Notes under the pieces: generated by a model
The model's input: only the letters and a program-made list of their open reading frames with translations
Database searches by the model: none
Told to the model about the DNA's origin: nothing
Part shown: piece by piece, positions 7,876-16,930 of the stretch
Layout: every line of letters begins with the position of its first letter
How positions within the stretch are numbered: position 1 is the first letter of the stretch
NCBI RefSeq assembly: GCF_013349955.1
Contig: NZ_JABVXC010000003.1
Span: 124,001-188,000, forward strand
DNA length: 64,000 nucleotides
Reading direction: 5' to 3'
Origin: Onishia taeanensis
GTDB taxonomy: Bacteria; Pseudomonadota; Gammaproteobacteria; Pseudomonadales; Halomonadaceae
Made by a program: the position numbers and the translations under genes

Positions 7876-9279
7876 TCAGCGAAGGTCACCCGATGCGGTC
7901 AGCTCGTCTGTCACCTTGTCGACCGCACGCTTGGCGCGGGCAATGATCTCGTCGACCTGGTCACGGGTGGTGATCAGCGGCGGCGCAAAACCGAGGATGT
8001 CCCCTTGCGGCATGGCACGGGCGATCAGATTCTCCTCGAGAGCGGCCGCGGCGATCCGTGGGCCGACCTTGAGGCTCGGATCGAAGTGGGCACGCTTGGC
8101 CGGGTTGGCGGAAAACTCAAGCGAGGCCAGCATGCCCACACCACGAGCCTGGCCGACGATCGGGTGATCCCCGAAGGTGGCCTGCATCTGCTGCTGCAGG
8201 TAGGCGCCGGTCTCGGCAGCATTGGCGGTCAGGCCCTCGCGCTCGATGATCTCGAGGTTGGCAAGCCCCGCCGCACAGCCCAGCGCATGACCGGAGTAGG
8301 TCCAGCCGTGGCCGATCGGGCCGTATTCACCGGTCCCCTGCTCCAGCACCTTCCATACGCGGTCGCCGACGATCACCCCGGACAGCGGTTGATAGGCACT
8401 GGTCAGGCCCTTGGCCACTGTGATCAGGTCCGGCTTGATACCGTAGTGATGGCTGCCGAAGTGGGTACCGATACGCCCGAAGCCACAGACCACCTCGTCG
8501 GCGATCAGCAGCACATCGTACTTGTCGAGCACTGCCTGGATCGCTGCCCAGTAGCCTTCCGGCGGCGGCACGATGCCACCGGTGCCGAGCACCGGCTCGC
8601 CGATAAAGGCAGCCACGGTGTCGGGGCCTTCGGCGAGAATCATCTCCTCGAGCCGGGTGGCGCAATGGGCCGAGAATTCCTGCTCGCTCATGCCTTCCTG
8701 CTCGGCGGCACGGTGGTAGTAATACGGCGCCTCGGTGTGGCGGATGGTATCGATCGGCAGGTCGAAGTGATCGTGAAACGCCTTCAGGCCGGTCAGTGAC
8801 CCCGATGCGATGCCGGAGCCGTGATAGCCACGCATCCGCGAAATGACTTTCTTCTTCTGCGGGCGACCGAGCACGTTGTTGTAATAACGCACCAGCTTGA
8901 GCTGAGTCTCGTTGGCATCACTGCCTGACATGCCGTAGTAGACCTTGGACATGCCGGGGCCGGCCAGCTCGAGAATCTTCTCGGAAAGCTCGACCTGCAC
9001 TTGGTTAGAGTGCCCCACATAGGTGTGGTAGTAGGACATTTCGAGGGCCTGCTTGTAGATGGCGTCAGCCACCTCGGTGCGGCCATAACCGATGTTGACG
9101 CAGTACAGGCCGGCAAAGCCGTCGATGAATTCGCGACCGTCCATGTCGACAATATTGATGCCTTTGCCTCCGGTAATCACCCGGCCCGGCGCATCGCCAT
9201 GGGCAAAGTCGCGCAGGTGCGTGGAAGCGTGGAAGGTCACCTTGCGGTCGCGATCGATCAGATCCTGGTGCGTGGTCAT
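7876..9279 (-). CDS. doeD: DoeD, diaminobutyrate-2-oxoglutarate transaminase (class III)
   Basis: Class III PLP aminotransferase of 467 residues. In Halomonas elongata DoeD transfers the 4-amino group of L-2,4-diaminobutyrate to give aspartate semialdehyde, the step before DoeC. Class hallmarks are visible: YYGMSGSDANETQLKLVRYY in the N-terminal half, the LLIADEVVCGFGRIG stretch with the PLP-stacking Asp, the PLP lysine in ITVAKGLTSAYQPLSG, and a GHGWTYSGHALGCAA segment. The longer frame to 9402 adds an arginine-rich segment without similarity; the ATG at 9279 has GGAG six bases upstream. It lies downstream of doeC across a gap with heptamer repeats. Confidence 0.88.
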   Translation of the reverse strand: MTTHQDLIDRDRKVTFHASTHLRDFAHGDAPGRVITGGKGINIVDMDGREFIDGFAGLYCVNIGYGRTEVADAIYKQALEMSYYHTYVGHSNQVQVELSEKILELAGPGMSKVYYGMSGSDANETQLKLVRYYNNVLGRPQKKKVISRMRGYHGSGIASGSLTGLKAFHDHFDLPIDTIRHTEAPYYYHRAAEQEGMSEQEFSAHCATRLEEMILAEGPDTVAAFIGEPVLGTGGIVPPPEGYWAAIQAVLDKYDVLLIADEVVCGFGRIGTHFGSHHYGIKPDLITVAKGLTSAYQPLSGVIVGDRVWKVLEQGTGEYGPIGHGWTYSGHALGCAAGLANLEIIEREGLTANAAETGAYLQQQMQATFGDHPIVGQARGVGMLASLEFSANPAKRAHFDPSLKVGPRIAAAALEENLIARAMPQGDILGFAPPLITTRDQVDEIIARAKRAVDKVTDELTASGDLR

Positions 9280-9497
9280 GCAGTTCTCCATTAAGACTCC
9301 CCGGCGGCGCCGGAGAGAAAGTTCATCGAATTCGGTTCGCCCTGAAACTTCCCGGGCTGGGCGATTCGGCGGCAGGGCTCCGTGAGGGCGCTGTGACCCC
9401 ATCCCTGGGCGCTACTTTTGCCGTTCCTGGCAAAAGACCCTCACTACACCCTGCCGCCTCAACCACGAGCGACCACCCTCCCTGGGATTTCGGGGTT

Positions 9498-9546
9498 GCT
9501 CGAAGCTCGAAGCTCGAAGCTCGTGGCTCGTGGCTCGTAACTCGCA
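9498..9546. repeat. Seven 7-bp tandem repeats (GCTCGAA family)
   Basis: Three exact GCTCGAA units (9498-9518) are followed by GCTCGTG twice, GCTCGTA and ACTCGCA, ending 6 bp before the 3' end of doeC. The unit is related to the heptamers at 5461 and 45364, which suggests one dispersed repeat family. Confidence 0.85.
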
Positions 9547-9552
9547 GCAAGC

Positions 9553-11046
9553 TCAACTACCAGAGACGGAGCCCAGCGCCCCCAGGCAGTAATACTTCGT
9601 CTCGAGATACTCATCGATGCCGCTGACGCCGCCTTCACGCCCAAGCCCCGACTGCTTGACGCCACCGAAGGGAATCGGCGGACCCGTCATCTTGACCGAG
9701 TTGACCGACACCATGCCGTATTCCAGCGCCCGCATCAGTTTCCAGATACGGCGGATGTCGTGGGTGTAGACATAGGCGGCAAGGCCGTATTCGGTATCGT
9801 TGGCCATGGCAATGACTTCATCGTCGTCGCGATAGGCGGTGATGCCGGCCACCGGGGCAAAGTTCTCTTCCCGCCAGACTTTCATCTCGGGCGTCACACC
9901 GGTCAGCAGCACCGGCATGAAGAAGTTGGCTCCAGGCGCCGCCGACTGATCGCCGGCCACCAGGGTCGCGCCCCGGGAAATGGCGTCGTCGACGATGCTC
10001 GAGGCCTTTTCCACCGCCTGGCCGTGAATCAGCGGGCCGAGATCCACCTCGCTCTGCAGGCCGTTGCCAACGGTCAGCGCCGCCATGCGCTCGGCGAAGT
10101 GCTCGACGAAGGCGTCGTGGATCGACTCGTGCACCAGAATGCGGTTGGCCGCCAGGCAATCCTGACCGGCGGTCTGGAACTTGGCCGCCACCGCCGCCAG
10201 CGCGGCTTCGTGGGGATCCATGTCCGGGCCGACGATAAAGGGCGCGTTGCCACCCAGCTCCAGCGAGACACGCTTGACGGTACCGGCGCACTGTTCGAGC
10301 AACAGCCGCCCAACCCGCGTGGAACCGGTGAAGGACAATGCCTTGACGCGCTCTTCCTTGCACAGGATCGAGGACACCTCGGCGGGCTCGCCCAGCACCA
10401 CGTTGAAGATACCCGCGGGAATGCTGGCCCGCTCGGCGAGCTCGGCAAGCGCCAGCGCCGAGAACGGCGTCTCGCCGGCCGGCTTGACGATCACCGGGCA
10501 ACCGGCGGCCATGGCGGCGGCTGCCTTGCGCGTGATCATCGCCAGGGGAAAGTTCCAGGGCGTGATCAGGGCGGCGATCCCGATAGGCTCCTTGATGGTG
10601 CCAAGGGCCGCATTGGGGATATGGCTGGGTATGGTCTCACCGAAGGTGCGCTTGCCCTGCTCGGCGAACCACTTGATGAAGCTGGCGCCATACTCCACTT
10701 CGCCGCGAGCATCCGGTAGCGGCTTGCCCTGCTCCATGGACATCAGGATGGCCAGATCTTCGCGATTCTCTTGCAGAAGGTCGTACCAGGCCAGCAAACG
10801 GTCGGCGCGCTCATCGGCTCGTAGCGCACGCCACTGGACAAAGGCACGCTCCGCCGCATCCACCGCGCCGCGAATTTGATCGGCTTCCAGCCAGGGGGTA
10901 TGCCCCAGGACCTCACCAGTGGCCGGATCGATCACGGCCTCCTCACGGCCACCATCACCATGGGTCCACTTGCCGTCGACATAGGCGTACTGGCGGAACA
11001 GGCGTGGATCGTCGAGTCGCTGAGTCACTGTTGTGGACACTTTCAT
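9553..11046 (-). CDS. doeC: DoeC, aspartate-semialdehyde dehydrogenase of ectoine degradation
   Basis: NAD(P)-dependent aldehyde dehydrogenase of 497 residues, close in layout to succinate-semialdehyde dehydrogenases. In the doe pathway it oxidises aspartate semialdehyde to aspartate. Seen: the cofactor/backbone region ALITPWNFPLAMITRKAAAA near residue 157, FTGSTRVGRLLL near 239, the general-base motif LELGGNAPFIV near 262 and the catalytic cysteine in AGQDCLAANRI near 296. Its identity rests on this family plus its place upstream of doeD. GABA shunt GabD is the alternative from sequence alone. A 314-bp upstream gap carries a likely operator palindrome. Confidence 0.85.
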   Translation of the reverse strand: MKVSTTVTQRLDDPRLFRQYAYVDGKWTHGDGGREEAVIDPATGEVLGHTPWLEADQIRGAVDAAERAFVQWRALRADERADRLLAWYDLLQENREDLAILMSMEQGKPLPDARGEVEYGASFIKWFAEQGKRTFGETIPSHIPNAALGTIKEPIGIAALITPWNFPLAMITRKAAAAMAAGCPVIVKPAGETPFSALALAELAERASIPAGIFNVVLGEPAEVSSILCKEERVKALSFTGSTRVGRLLLEQCAGTVKRVSLELGGNAPFIVGPDMDPHEAALAAVAAKFQTAGQDCLAANRILVHESIHDAFVEHFAERMAALTVGNGLQSEVDLGPLIHGQAVEKASSIVDDAISRGATLVAGDQSAAPGANFFMPVLLTGVTPEMKVWREENFAPVAGITAYRDDDEVIAMANDTEYGLAAYVYTHDIRRIWKLMRALEYGMVSVNSVKMTGPPIPFGGVKQSGLGREGGVSGIDEYLETKYYCLGALGSVSGS

Positions 11047-11122
11047 GAAACATCTCCTGGAAAAGCAGCGCCCATGGCGCTCACGCTAAAATACGACCGG
11101 ACGGCCAATGCCGTCTCATGCA

Positions 11123-11138
11123 TACAGCGTACGGTGTA
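11123..11138. promoter_or_regulatory. Near-palindrome upstream of doeC, possible operator
   Basis: TACAGCGTACGGTGTA is a palindrome apart from one base pair, centred on CGTACG, 77-92 bp upstream of the doeC start. Position and symmetry fit a dimeric regulator, perhaps DoeX (Lrp/AsnC), but no matching copy was found upstream of doeA. Confidence 0.4.
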
Positions 11139-11281
11139 AAGGAGGACGAGACTTTTTGTTGGACCACTGTCGACACTCAGTTTTTTTTGTCTTCTGGTCG
11201 AAAGCAGCAGAATCTTCTGCCCGCTGCTATCGCGAATCTGGCGGCAAAGAATCGGACCAGGCACAACGTATGACCCAGAAA

Positions 11282-11317
11282 CGCCATCGCCCCGACCGAA
11301 TGGCCGAGGCGATGGCG
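11282..11317 (-). terminator. 10-bp inverted repeat after the decarboxylase gene
   Basis: CGCCATCGCC (11282-11291) pairs exactly with GGCGATGGCG (11308-11317) around a 16-nt loop, 44 bp past the decarboxylase stop. There is no strong T run, so it may be a 3'-end stabiliser rather than a classical terminator. Confidence 0.5.
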
Positions 11318-11360
11318 ATGCTTGGTAGTAGGTGGTGGAACCGAGAGCGGCCCGCAGGTG

Positions 11361-14153
11361 TCAATCGGCGCCTTCGGAAGTCGTCGCCAGCAGCGCCTCT
11401 TCGGTGAACACGATCAAACCGAGCTCCGGCCGGTAGCCATGAATCTCTGTAACATCCAGCGCCTGCAGGAAGTAGAGAATCTCCTCGCTGATCACCTGAC
11501 CCGGCACCAGCACCGGGAAGCCCGGCGGATAGGGAATCACGAAGCTCGCCGAAACCACGTCGCGACCCGCCGTCATGGCCCGCTGCAGCTCGCCATTGTC
11601 GAAGCGAAGGTACTCGGTATTTTCCTCATCGTAGCTGAGGAAGTAGGCACGGCGAATATCGCCATCCGGCGTACCGGCTTCCACATGCGGCCGAAAGGCA
11701 TCGTGGAAGCGGCTAAAGTCCGGCAGCGGCGGCAAATCATGGATAAGTGACTTGACCTGATGCTCGATGATCTTGCGCTCTGGACGACTGCTTTCCTCCC
11801 AGCGTCGATCGAAGGATTTGGCCAGCTTGATCAGCACGTCCAGCAAGTAGGCGATGGCCCCGCGAGTGGTGCCGATATTGGTCATGAACAGCACGGTGTT
11901 GCGAGAGGTCTTGTTGATCTGAATACCATACTGGTTCATCAGATAGTCGTTCTTGAAGGCATCGCCATCGATACCGGTCTTGCCGATCGACAGGGTGATG
12001 CGCGTCGGGTCGACCACGAACTCATCCTGGGCCCAGGCCTCCTCCATCTTGTTCCAGCCTGCATTGGCATCGTAGTAGGTCTCGACCCCAGACTGGCGGA
12101 ACTCCGCAGGCACCAGGTCACTGTTCTTGAGCACCTCGAAGTACTTGTTCAACAGCGGGTTGGTATAGAGCTGCTCGCGCAGCGAAAGCGCCGCCTCGAC
12201 CTGGGAGTGCACCAGCTCGAAACCTTCCATCTCGGCCTGCATCCGCCCCACGTCCAGCGAGGCCAGGATCTGGTAGTTGGGCGAGGTCGAGGTGTGGGTC
12301 ATGTAGGCTTCGTGGAACGGCGCCTCGACCTTCTGGCGGTAGTCCTGGTCATAAACGTGGATCATCGACCCTTGGCGCAGCGACGTCAGGGTCTTGTGGG
12401 TCGAATGGGTCGCATAGGTGCGCACCCGCACGGTCTCGGGATCCGGCATCAGCGGCCGATCGAGCCAGGTGGCATCGTCATCCGGATCCAGTTGATCGAA
12501 CTCTTCCTTCCAGGCGGCATATTCCGCCGCATACTCCTCGCTACGATAACGGTCACGCAGGTGGCGCGCGGCATGCATCGCGGTGCGCGGGCGATAGGTC
12601 GGGTTGAAGGTGGCGAAGGCAAACCAGGCCTCGTCCCACAGAAAGACCAAGTCAGGCTTGATGGCCAGACACTCTTCCATGACCCGCCGCACGTTGTAGA
12701 CCACGCCGTCGAAGGTACAGTTGGTCAGCAGCAGCATCTTGACCTTGTCGAGCTGCCCCGAACGCTTGTATTCCAGCAGGGTCTTCTTGATCTCGCGCAG
12801 CGGCACGGCGCCATACATCGAATAATCGTTGAGCGGATAGGAATCCAGATAGGCCACGTGGGCGCCGCTCAGCACCATGCCGTAGTGGTGCGACTTATGG
12901 CAGTCGCGATCGACCAGCACGATGTCACGCGGCTTGACCAGGGCCTGGACGACGATCTTGTTGGCTGTCGAAGTACCATTGGTGACGAAGAAGCTCTGCC
13001 GTGAGCCAAAGGCGCGAGCCGCATTCTCCTGGGCCTTCTTGATCGGCCCGTAGGGTTGCAACAGGGAATCCAGCCCGCCGGACGTCGCCGACGTCTCAGC
13101 CAGAAAGATATTGATGCCGTAAAAGTCGATCATCTGCCCCGCCCAGTGGGAGCGGGTAATCGACTTGCCCCGGGAAATCGGCATGGCATGGAAGACACCG
13201 GTGGGCTTGCGGCTATATTCCCGTAGCGCATCGAAGAACGGCGTGCGGAAGCGGTTGTCGATGGCGCGCAGAATCGTGTGATGCTGTTCGATATAGTCCG
13301 TTTCGCGATAGAAGATCCGATTGAAGTGGCGAATATCTCGGCTGGCCGTCACTTCCACATCGCCACTGGTGACCAGAAACTGGTCGATCTCGGGACGAAT
13401 CTCGCGAATCATCGAACTCAGCAGAATGCTGCGCTCGGCCTCGGACTTGCTCTCCAGTTCCACCTCGGAGATACCCTCGAGGTAGTTGCGCAGGGCACTC
13501 AGGTTGTACTTCGACTTGTAGGGGAATTCGTAGCGGATCAGGCAGGCCTGAATGTTCGGATTGACCAGTATCGCGATCAACGCATCCTCGAAGCTGCGCA
13601 CCGTCACCACATCGTAGACAAACTTGTCTTCGGGTCGCCGCAAGTTATGAAACGCCTCGCGCACCACTTCCTCTTCCTGCAGCGACATAGCATCGACGAT
13701 CAACACCTCGAAGTAGGGCTGAGAGGAGCTATTGGAGGTCGGGTGACCGCGACGCAGCTGCGCCAGGGCATCCAGGGTCTCGAGGTCTTCCGCATCGGCA
13801 TCGGTCTCGCTGAGGTCGACCTGGCGACGACGGTAGGACTCGCTGATCATCGCCCGCACTAGCCGCTTGACCACCTTCTCGAGCAGCGAATATTCCTGGC
13901 GGTTGAAAAGGTGCCAAAGGTGGCGAAAGTCTTCCTTGGAGGGGAAGGCGTGATAGTCCTCGATGATCTCCAGGCGGGTCAGCTTGATGTCGACGGCCTT
14001 GATCAGGTTGCGGGACTGGGCGTCGTCCTGGAGGTAAATCAGCTTGCCAAGATCGCGCTTGAGAGCGTTCCAAGTATCTGCACGAAGCTGGGAGATCTTG
14101 TGGTAGAACCCCAGGGCCGTATACGGCGTATCTGTTCCAATCGTATCGCTCAT
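11361..14153 (-). CDS. Large Orn/Lys/Arg decarboxylase-like PLP enzyme with long N-terminal extension
   Basis: A fold-type I PLP decarboxylase of the bacterial ornithine/lysine/arginine decarboxylase family, 930 residues. The PLP lysine lies in ATHSTHKTLTSLRQGS at residue 587; upstream are the FFVTNGTSTANKIVVQA and VLVDRDCHKSHHYG motifs. In E. coli AdiA the equivalent lysine is near residue 386 of about 755, so this protein carries roughly 200 extra N-terminal residues (rich in Leu, Arg and Glu) before the response-regulator-like wing domain. Substrate cannot be read from sequence: Arg, Lys, Orn or, given the context, 2,4-diaminobutyrate are options. The start at 14153 follows a weak GGGGA. 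It ends the four-gene block that splits the doe genes. Confidence 0.8.
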   Translation of the reverse strand: MSDTIGTDTPYTALGFYHKISQLRADTWNALKRDLGKLIYLQDDAQSRNLIKAVDIKLTRLEIIEDYHAFPSKEDFRHLWHLFNRQEYSLLEKVVKRLVRAMISESYRRRQVDLSETDADAEDLETLDALAQLRRGHPTSNSSSQPYFEVLIVDAMSLQEEEVVREAFHNLRRPEDKFVYDVVTVRSFEDALIAILVNPNIQACLIRYEFPYKSKYNLSALRNYLEGISEVELESKSEAERSILLSSMIREIRPEIDQFLVTSGDVEVTASRDIRHFNRIFYRETDYIEQHHTILRAIDNRFRTPFFDALREYSRKPTGVFHAMPISRGKSITRSHWAGQMIDFYGINIFLAETSATSGGLDSLLQPYGPIKKAQENAARAFGSRQSFFVTNGTSTANKIVVQALVKPRDIVLVDRDCHKSHHYGMVLSGAHVAYLDSYPLNDYSMYGAVPLREIKKTLLEYKRSGQLDKVKMLLLTNCTFDGVVYNVRRVMEECLAIKPDLVFLWDEAWFAFATFNPTYRPRTAMHAARHLRDRYRSEEYAAEYAAWKEEFDQLDPDDDATWLDRPLMPDPETVRVRTYATHSTHKTLTSLRQGSMIHVYDQDYRQKVEAPFHEAYMTHTSTSPNYQILASLDVGRMQAEMEGFELVHSQVEAALSLREQLYTNPLLNKYFEVLKNSDLVPAEFRQSGVETYYDANAGWNKMEEAWAQDEFVVDPTRITLSIGKTGIDGDAFKNDYLMNQYGIQINKTSRNTVLFMTNIGTTRGAIAYLLDVLIKLAKSFDRRWEESSRPERKIIEHQVKSLIHDLPPLPDFSRFHDAFRPHVEAGTPDGDIRRAYFLSYDEENTEYLRFDNGELQRAMTAGRDVVSASFVIPYPPGFPVLVPGQVISEEILYFLQALDVTEIHGYRPELGLIVFTEEALLATTSEGAD

Positions 14154-14230
14154 GGTGCGTCCCCAGCAGCGCTGCTTGTCATTATGCAACTGCCACGGGC
14201 ATTCTGCCCGCAAACAGCGTAATCGATAGG

Positions 14231-15280
14231 CTAGCCGGCACCTTGGTGCCGAGGCCCGTAGTGAATGATGAAATTGGTCTCGGGAAAATGCGTGAAACTC
14301 AGGTCAAGGTTGTGCGACGGCCAATGAAACTGCACGCGTCCCTGTAGAGGCCGGTACACCGAGGTATAAACGGTACCCAACCCACGACGGTGGTCGGTGC
14401 GATAAAGCGGAGGCGCGAAGAACGCAGAGACCAGTCGCTCCTCGGTGGTGGCGTCGTCATCAACAAGGATCGAGAGCTGGCGCTCACGAATAAGCGTTTC
14501 CGACGCCAAGGCGTGGGCATACCACTCGATCTTTTTTTGATGGTTGGTCGCCACCGGCACACGCTTGATAGTGGCCTTGCGATCCGGCGCAATCATCGCC
14601 GTGACATATCGTCCCTGGGCATCATCGACGGTGATGTTGTAGGCCATGTGCGTCGGCACCCGCGCCAACACCTCGGCCGCCTCAGGGGTGGTATCACAGA
14701 ACTCGAGGATATAGCGCAGGATCATCGGCGCACCGAAGCCATCGCCGACCACGGTCCGCCCACCGAAGGCCAGCGACACCGCCAGACCGCTGTCGTTCAT
14801 GCCGTCAAGCACACCCCACAGACAGTCGGTCATGGCGATCACTTGGCGTCCATTCCAGCACGAGGAAAGAATGGTGCCCTCGCAAAGCTCGGGTGGATAA
14901 TCGTAGTTGCGCACCAGGACATTGCTATTGCCGTTGGCAAGCACCGCCTGCGAGCAACCGGTGATATAGGCCGGCGGACGATAGAGGCTCAGCATGCGCG
15001 AGGAGAGATCGCCACCGCCGGCGAGCTCACACAGACGCTCGTAGGTCGGTAACAACTCTGGCATGTAGCGTCGCATGGCATTGAAGCCGGCCAGGTAACC
15101 TGGCCGCTCCCGTTCGCCTTCCGACAAGAACCAGCGCTCATATGCCGGCCAGTGGAGCTCGAAAAGCGATTGCCACTTAGCGCCAGCCTGCGGCTCATGG
15201 ACGGTGCGAAAGGCCAGCTGTTTGAAGGTATCAGCGTCCCACTGGCGGCCAGCCCGTCCCATAGCGGTATCTTTCATCAA
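14231..15280 (-). CDS. C45 family Ntn-hydrolase (acyl-CoA:6-APA acyltransferase-like)
   Basis: A 349-residue protein of the C45 autoproteolytic acyltransferase/hydrolase family. The likely processing site and N-terminal nucleophile is Cys109 in YITGCSQAVLANG, followed by the NSNVLVRNYDYP stretch and an LDGMNDSGLAVSLAFGGR region typical of the penicillin acyltransferase fold. Autocleavage before Cys109 would give alpha and beta chains. Family members hydrolyse or exchange amide-linked acyl groups, so an N-acylated amino acid or diamine is a plausible substrate. Its ATG overlaps the stop of the ATP-grasp gene by 4 bp (ATGA), implying coupled translation and joint function. Confidence 0.75.
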   Translation of the reverse strand: MMKDTAMGRAGRQWDADTFKQLAFRTVHEPQAGAKWQSLFELHWPAYERWFLSEGERERPGYLAGFNAMRRYMPELLPTYERLCELAGGGDLSSRMLSLYRPPAYITGCSQAVLANGNSNVLVRNYDYPPELCEGTILSSCWNGRQVIAMTDCLWGVLDGMNDSGLAVSLAFGGRTVVGDGFGAPMILRYILEFCDTTPEAAEVLARVPTHMAYNITVDDAQGRYVTAMIAPDRKATIKRVPVATNHQKKIEWYAHALASETLIRERQLSILVDDDATTEERLVSAFFAPPLYRTDHRRGLGTVYTSVYRPLQGRVQFHWPSHNLDLSFTHFPETNFIIHYGPRHQGAG

Positions 15281-16746
15281 AGGATCTTGAAGTTGCCGCC
15301 GCCCACCGCATGATTCACGGCCACCTGCTCCACCACCGGATCCTGCACCGACTGGCCGGCATACTGGCCACGAATGGCATCGATCCAGGCCTTGGCGCGC
15401 TCGGTGAGCTGGAAGTCATCATCCATCAGACGCCCACGGGTAATCAGGATGCCGAGATCCGCCCCCTCGTAGCGGAAGTCGCCAACGCCGCTGATGCGCA
15501 TGAAGAAGGCCTCCTGCTCGCTCTCTGCTGCATGCGGATGCGAATCGTAGTGATCGAATGCGATGCTGCCGTCCACCGCCATCCGCCAGACGCCAGACTG
15601 CGGCGCCTGAGTCAGCAGATCCACCGTTTCATCGGTGTGCTTGATCACCAGCTGGCTCCAGCTGTCAATGCTATCAGGGTGCGCCCAGCGATCATTGACG
15701 GCCTGGATGTCGATATCGAAATCCTGGCCCGAGAATTCGAGCAGGTGGAACAGGAATAGCGGAACGTCCGAATGGGCAAAGGCAGCCACGTTGGTCAACG
15801 AGCTGGCACCGGTAACCCGCGGGTTGAGCTCGCCGAGATAGACATCGTTGGTGTCCATGTCGATCAGGAAGTCGAGCTCGAAATAGCCACGATAGCCTTC
15901 CTCGCGCAGCGCTTCGCCAAACCGGTTGGTGTATTCCTGAGCCTTGTCACGCACTTCCTGAGTGAAGGCACCGGCGAACATCTCGTTGCCACACCAGCCA
16001 CCCTTGTAAGGTGTCAGGGTCTTGAAGCCGACCAGCTCGGTCATCAGTGGGCCCACCACGGTGCCACAACGAGTTGCACAGGCCTCGATGGCCGAGCCGC
16101 GGCAATTGATGCGCTTCATGATCTTGACCTCTTCTTCGGCCTCGATCTCTTCGGCGTGGCGGTAGTACTCGTCTTCATTGGAAACGAAGAAGGTCGTGTG
16201 GCCGGAGTCGCCATAGGCCGACTGAATGACCAGATCGTTAGTGCCCAGTTCCTTGCTGATCTCCATCAGGTGCTGATAGCTGTCCACCTTGGCCAGCACG
16301 TTGGGTACGCTGGGTACGCCAACCTTGTTGCCAATACGCACCGTTTCGATCTTGTTGTCCATCCGCGAACGCAGCTTGGCCGGCGGGAAGGCCACCCGCA
16401 GCCCCAGCTGTTCGCAGATTTCTTCGGTGTGCTCGTCGAACATCAGGAAGGCAGCCACCCCCTGCTCGCCCCGAGAGCGGATATAGTCGATGACTTCCTT
16501 ATGCTCGAGCAGGTAATTGTTGATGTCCTCGATGCTTTCGAAGTCACGCGGGAACTTCTCCTTGGGCACGAAGACGTTTTTCTGCTTGTCATCGAAGCAG
16601 TTGATGTAGTTGATGTGGCGAAAATTACCCACCCAATCGCCGATCCCCAGCAGGTTGAAGTTGGTCGCCGAAATAAAGTAGACCGGCTCTTTGTTGTTAT
16701 GAAAGAAACGGCGCACATCGGAGATGCTGGTCAGTTTTGTTGTCAT
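15277..16746 (-). CDS. ATP-grasp ligase ('biotin carboxylase-like')
   Basis: A stand-alone ATP-grasp enzyme, 489 residues from the chosen start. Typical features are the nucleotide-binding strand NDLVIQSAYGDSGHTTFFV near residue 170-190, the YFELDFLIDMDTNDVYLGELNPR region and the magnesium-binding Glu/Asn in ELNPRVTGASSL near residue 310. There is no biotin-carrier or carboxyltransferase domain, so the common label biotin carboxylase is probably wrong; ligation of a carboxylate to an amine is more likely. A longer frame starts at ATG 16887, also behind AAGGAG but only 3 bp away; it would translate the 16800-16825 hairpin. The 16746 start has GGAG 8 bp upstream. Confidence 0.75.
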   Translation of the reverse strand: MTTKLTSISDVRRFFHNNKEPVYFISATNFNLLGIGDWVGNFRHINYINCFDDKQKNVFVPKEKFPRDFESIEDINNYLLEHKEVIDYIRSRGEQGVAAFLMFDEHTEEICEQLGLRVAFPPAKLRSRMDNKIETVRIGNKVGVPSVPNVLAKVDSYQHLMEISKELGTNDLVIQSAYGDSGHTTFFVSNEDEYYRHAEEIEAEEEVKIMKRINCRGSAIEACATRCGTVVGPLMTELVGFKTLTPYKGGWCGNEMFAGAFTQEVRDKAQEYTNRFGEALREEGYRGYFELDFLIDMDTNDVYLGELNPRVTGASSLTNVAAFAHSDVPLFLFHLLEFSGQDFDIDIQAVNDRWAHPDSIDSWSQLVIKHTDETVDLLTQAPQSGVWRMAVDGSIAFDHYDSHPHAAESEQEAFFMRISGVGDFRYEGADLGILITRGRLMDDDFQLTERAKAWIDAIRGQYAGQSVQDPVVEQVAVNHAVGGGNFKIL

Positions 16747-16799
16747 GGAGCTGGCTCCTTTTGGGTGACGTTCCTGCGCTGCTTGCGAGGCGGAGGGGG

Positions 16800-16825
16800 A
16801 AGCGCCGCCACTCTGGGCGGCGCTT
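16800..16825. promoter_or_regulatory. 10-bp hairpin between nitrilase and ATP-grasp genes
   Basis: AAGCGCCGCC (16800-16809) pairs perfectly with GGCGGCGCTT (16816-16825) around a 6-nt loop. In the minus-strand transcript it lies between the nitrilase stop and the favoured ATP-grasp start with no T run behind it, so it looks like an intercistronic stabilising or attenuating structure. Confidence 0.55.
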
Positions 16826-16930
16826 TTGTGGCTCATCAGGCGAGAAAACAGACGTCGTAAACCTTGGATAATAGGGGTTACCACCATGAACTCCTTTTCA
16901 GTAAACGCCGCCCATCAACGCGAGAGGCGA

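Larger units (their letters stand above)
11047..11360. other. Intergenic region between the decarboxylase gene and doeC
   Basis: This 314-bp stretch holds no credible gene. It contains a 10-bp inverted repeat at 11282-11317 (likely end of the decarboxylase transcript), two T-rich or A-rich tracts near 11151 and 11180, and a 16-bp near-palindrome at 11123-11138. It should carry the doeC promoter, but no convincing -35/-10 pair was found by eye. Confidence 0.6.

Noticed and set aside
11760..13004. Long open frame (414 residues) antisense to the decarboxylase gene
   Set aside because: Opposite a gene with clear catalytic motifs; its sequence has no domain features and such shadows are common in GC-rich DNA.
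15277..16746. True biotin carboxylase of a carboxylase complex
   Set aside because: No biotin carrier or carboxyltransferase genes are nearby and the context is amide chemistry.
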